Shown: positions 63,000 to 64,000 of the stretch, one piece after another
How the letters are laid out: each line of letters opens with the position of its first letter
Numbering within the stretch: position 1 is the first letter of the stretch
DNA from: Ceriagrion tenellum
Lineage: Eukaryota; Arthropoda; Insecta; Odonata; Coenagrionidae
DNA: 64,000 nucleotides
Assembly (NCBI GenBank): GCA_963169105.1
Contig: OY720644.1
Coordinates: 2,191,001 to 2,255,000, forward strand
Reading direction: 5' to 3'
Notes under the pieces: generated by a model
The model's database searches: none
What the model saw: only the letters and a program-made list of their open reading frames with translations
Told to the model about the DNA's origin: nothing
Translations under genes and position numbers: made by a program

Positions 63000-64000
63000 T
63001 ACATCTACTTATTACCCTGCAAGCCAACACAAGCGTGTTTGGCAGGGGATGACTTATCACCAACATGAACTAGAGTGAAGAAATTATCATTCACCAACAT
63101 GCACCACATAATGAGTATGCTACAAATGCTGCAGAAACTACTAAAAAATCTATTATTTAACTACGTAAATGTGACACAAGAGTCATGCAGGGAACATGCA
63201 AAACATGGCAGATTTAGAAAGATGCATTAGGAGGCATGTGAATAAATCAGCTACACTATCTGTCCACTAACCTACTTCTAAGTCTCAACGCAACCATTAT
63301 GGTCTCTTATCGATCGTGGAAAAAACGACGTCTTTAAACTTTCCTTTTCTACAATCTATTTCCCTTATTTTTTTCTCATTATCTGATCTACCGTAGAATG
63401 ATTTGGAGTTCACAAGATATTGATAACTTCTGAAAATAAATCGGTTTTGAATTTACATGAAAGATTGAGTCTAATTTTCAATCGACGGTCTGAAAGCAAT
63501 TCCCATCCTAGTTTTCGCAAGAGGTCAGTAACACTGACGACTCTCATAACGGCCTTTCACGTATCTTGCTGATCTTCTCTGCACGCATTCTAACTCTGTT
63601 CTTAAGCCTAACCTCATGATAATCCCCAACACCGGCCAGCGTATTATTCTAAGTGGAGTCTAACAAGTGAGAAGTAGCTGATTTCTCTACCTTTATCGTC
63701 GCACTTTCCAAGTACTCTTTTTACAAATCCCAATTTACAGTTAGCTTGACCAGTTATTTCCCGAATATTTTTTGCTCCACGAGAGATCATTTGCCAGTTT
63801 AACTCAGAGGTATTTTACAGATTCTACAGTCTCTAATTATGTATTTTGTACGCAATAACTGTACTGTGGGGAGTTTTTTTTTCTATTCCAGAAGTTCATT
63901 ACAACACATTTTTTCAAATTTAATTCTAGCTGCCTCGCGTCGCAACACACTTGAATTGCCTTAATATCCTTCTTAAACGCTTCCTTATCATTATCGTTAC
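63000..64000 (-). pseudogene. CR1/L2-like retrotransposon 3' end, running off the window
   Basis: On the minus strand from 64000: ARQLELNLKKCVVMNFW (like WQLELNFKKCAIMNFW at 42.5 kb), then YLXVKLANDLSWSKKY, RRSARYVKGRY and REIDCRKGKFKD. The 3' UTR ends at about 63000 with the complement of CCTGCCAAACACGC...GGCTTGCAGGGTAATAAG and GTAGATGTAGATATA. Many stops. It is the same family as the Polinton-bearing copy. Confidence 0.8.

Overview
The window looks like nuclear DNA of an arthropod, probably an insect. It is AT-rich and gene-poor, with long introns and many nested transposable elements. The only host gene I can support is a laminin alpha chain on the minus strand. Two adjacent exons of its N-terminal LN domain lie at 10576-10818 and 2294-2716, joined by a 7.9 kb intron. 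The species cannot be named from this sequence.

The main object is a complete Polinton/Maverick element (virus-like, self-synthesising) at 27824-42092, 14,269 bp. It has terminal inverted repeats of about 507 bp, a 6-bp target duplication (GGTAAC at 27818-27823 and 42093-42098) and uninterrupted reading frames. The plus strand carries protein-primed DNA polymerase B, packaging ATPase, a pX-like basic/hydrophobic protein, a coiled-coil basic protein, a retroviral-type integrase with chromodomain, minor capsid protein, a small basic amphipathic protein, double-jelly-roll major capsid protein, adenain-like protease, three accessory proteins and a small membrane protein. A minus-strand gene of unknown function lies at the right end and converges on the plus-strand cluster. 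The genes together cover replication (polymerase), integration (integrase), and capsid assembly, maturation and packaging (capsid proteins, protease, ATPase). TATA-type promoters sit just inside both terminal repeats, and the polymerase leader appears to contain an intron.

The Polinton landed in the reverse-transcriptase ORF of a CR1/L2-like non-LTR retrotransposon (25800-27823 plus 42093-43375), whose reading frame continues exactly across the target duplication. Tails of related elements, each with a GGTGGCTTGCAGGGTAT-like block followed by GATGTA-type repeats, recur at about 3.6-4.0, 5.1-5.5, 17.8-18.4 and 63.0-64.0 kb.

Region by region. 1-0.7 kb: CR1/L2-like fragment. 0.84-2.27 kb: P-like element with a THAP exon, just downstream of a laminin splice donor. 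2.3-2.7 kb: laminin exon. 2.8-6.2 kb: PIF/Harbinger element with MADF and transposase remnants, itself hit by CR1-like tails. 6.5-7.1 kb: MITE flanked by TTAA. 10.6-10.8 kb: laminin exon. 11.3-25.8 kb: RTE, Penelope, jockey/CR1 and foldback debris. 25.8-43.4 kb: retrotransposon with nested Polinton. 43.4-59 kb: RTE remnants, a tRNA-derived SINE, foldbacks with hammerhead-like motifs, a jockey-like ORF1/ORF2 remnant. 59.7-60.3 kb: a RAG1/Transib-like transposase fragment. 62.1 kb: GA microsatellite. 63-64 kb: CR1-like 3' end running off the window.
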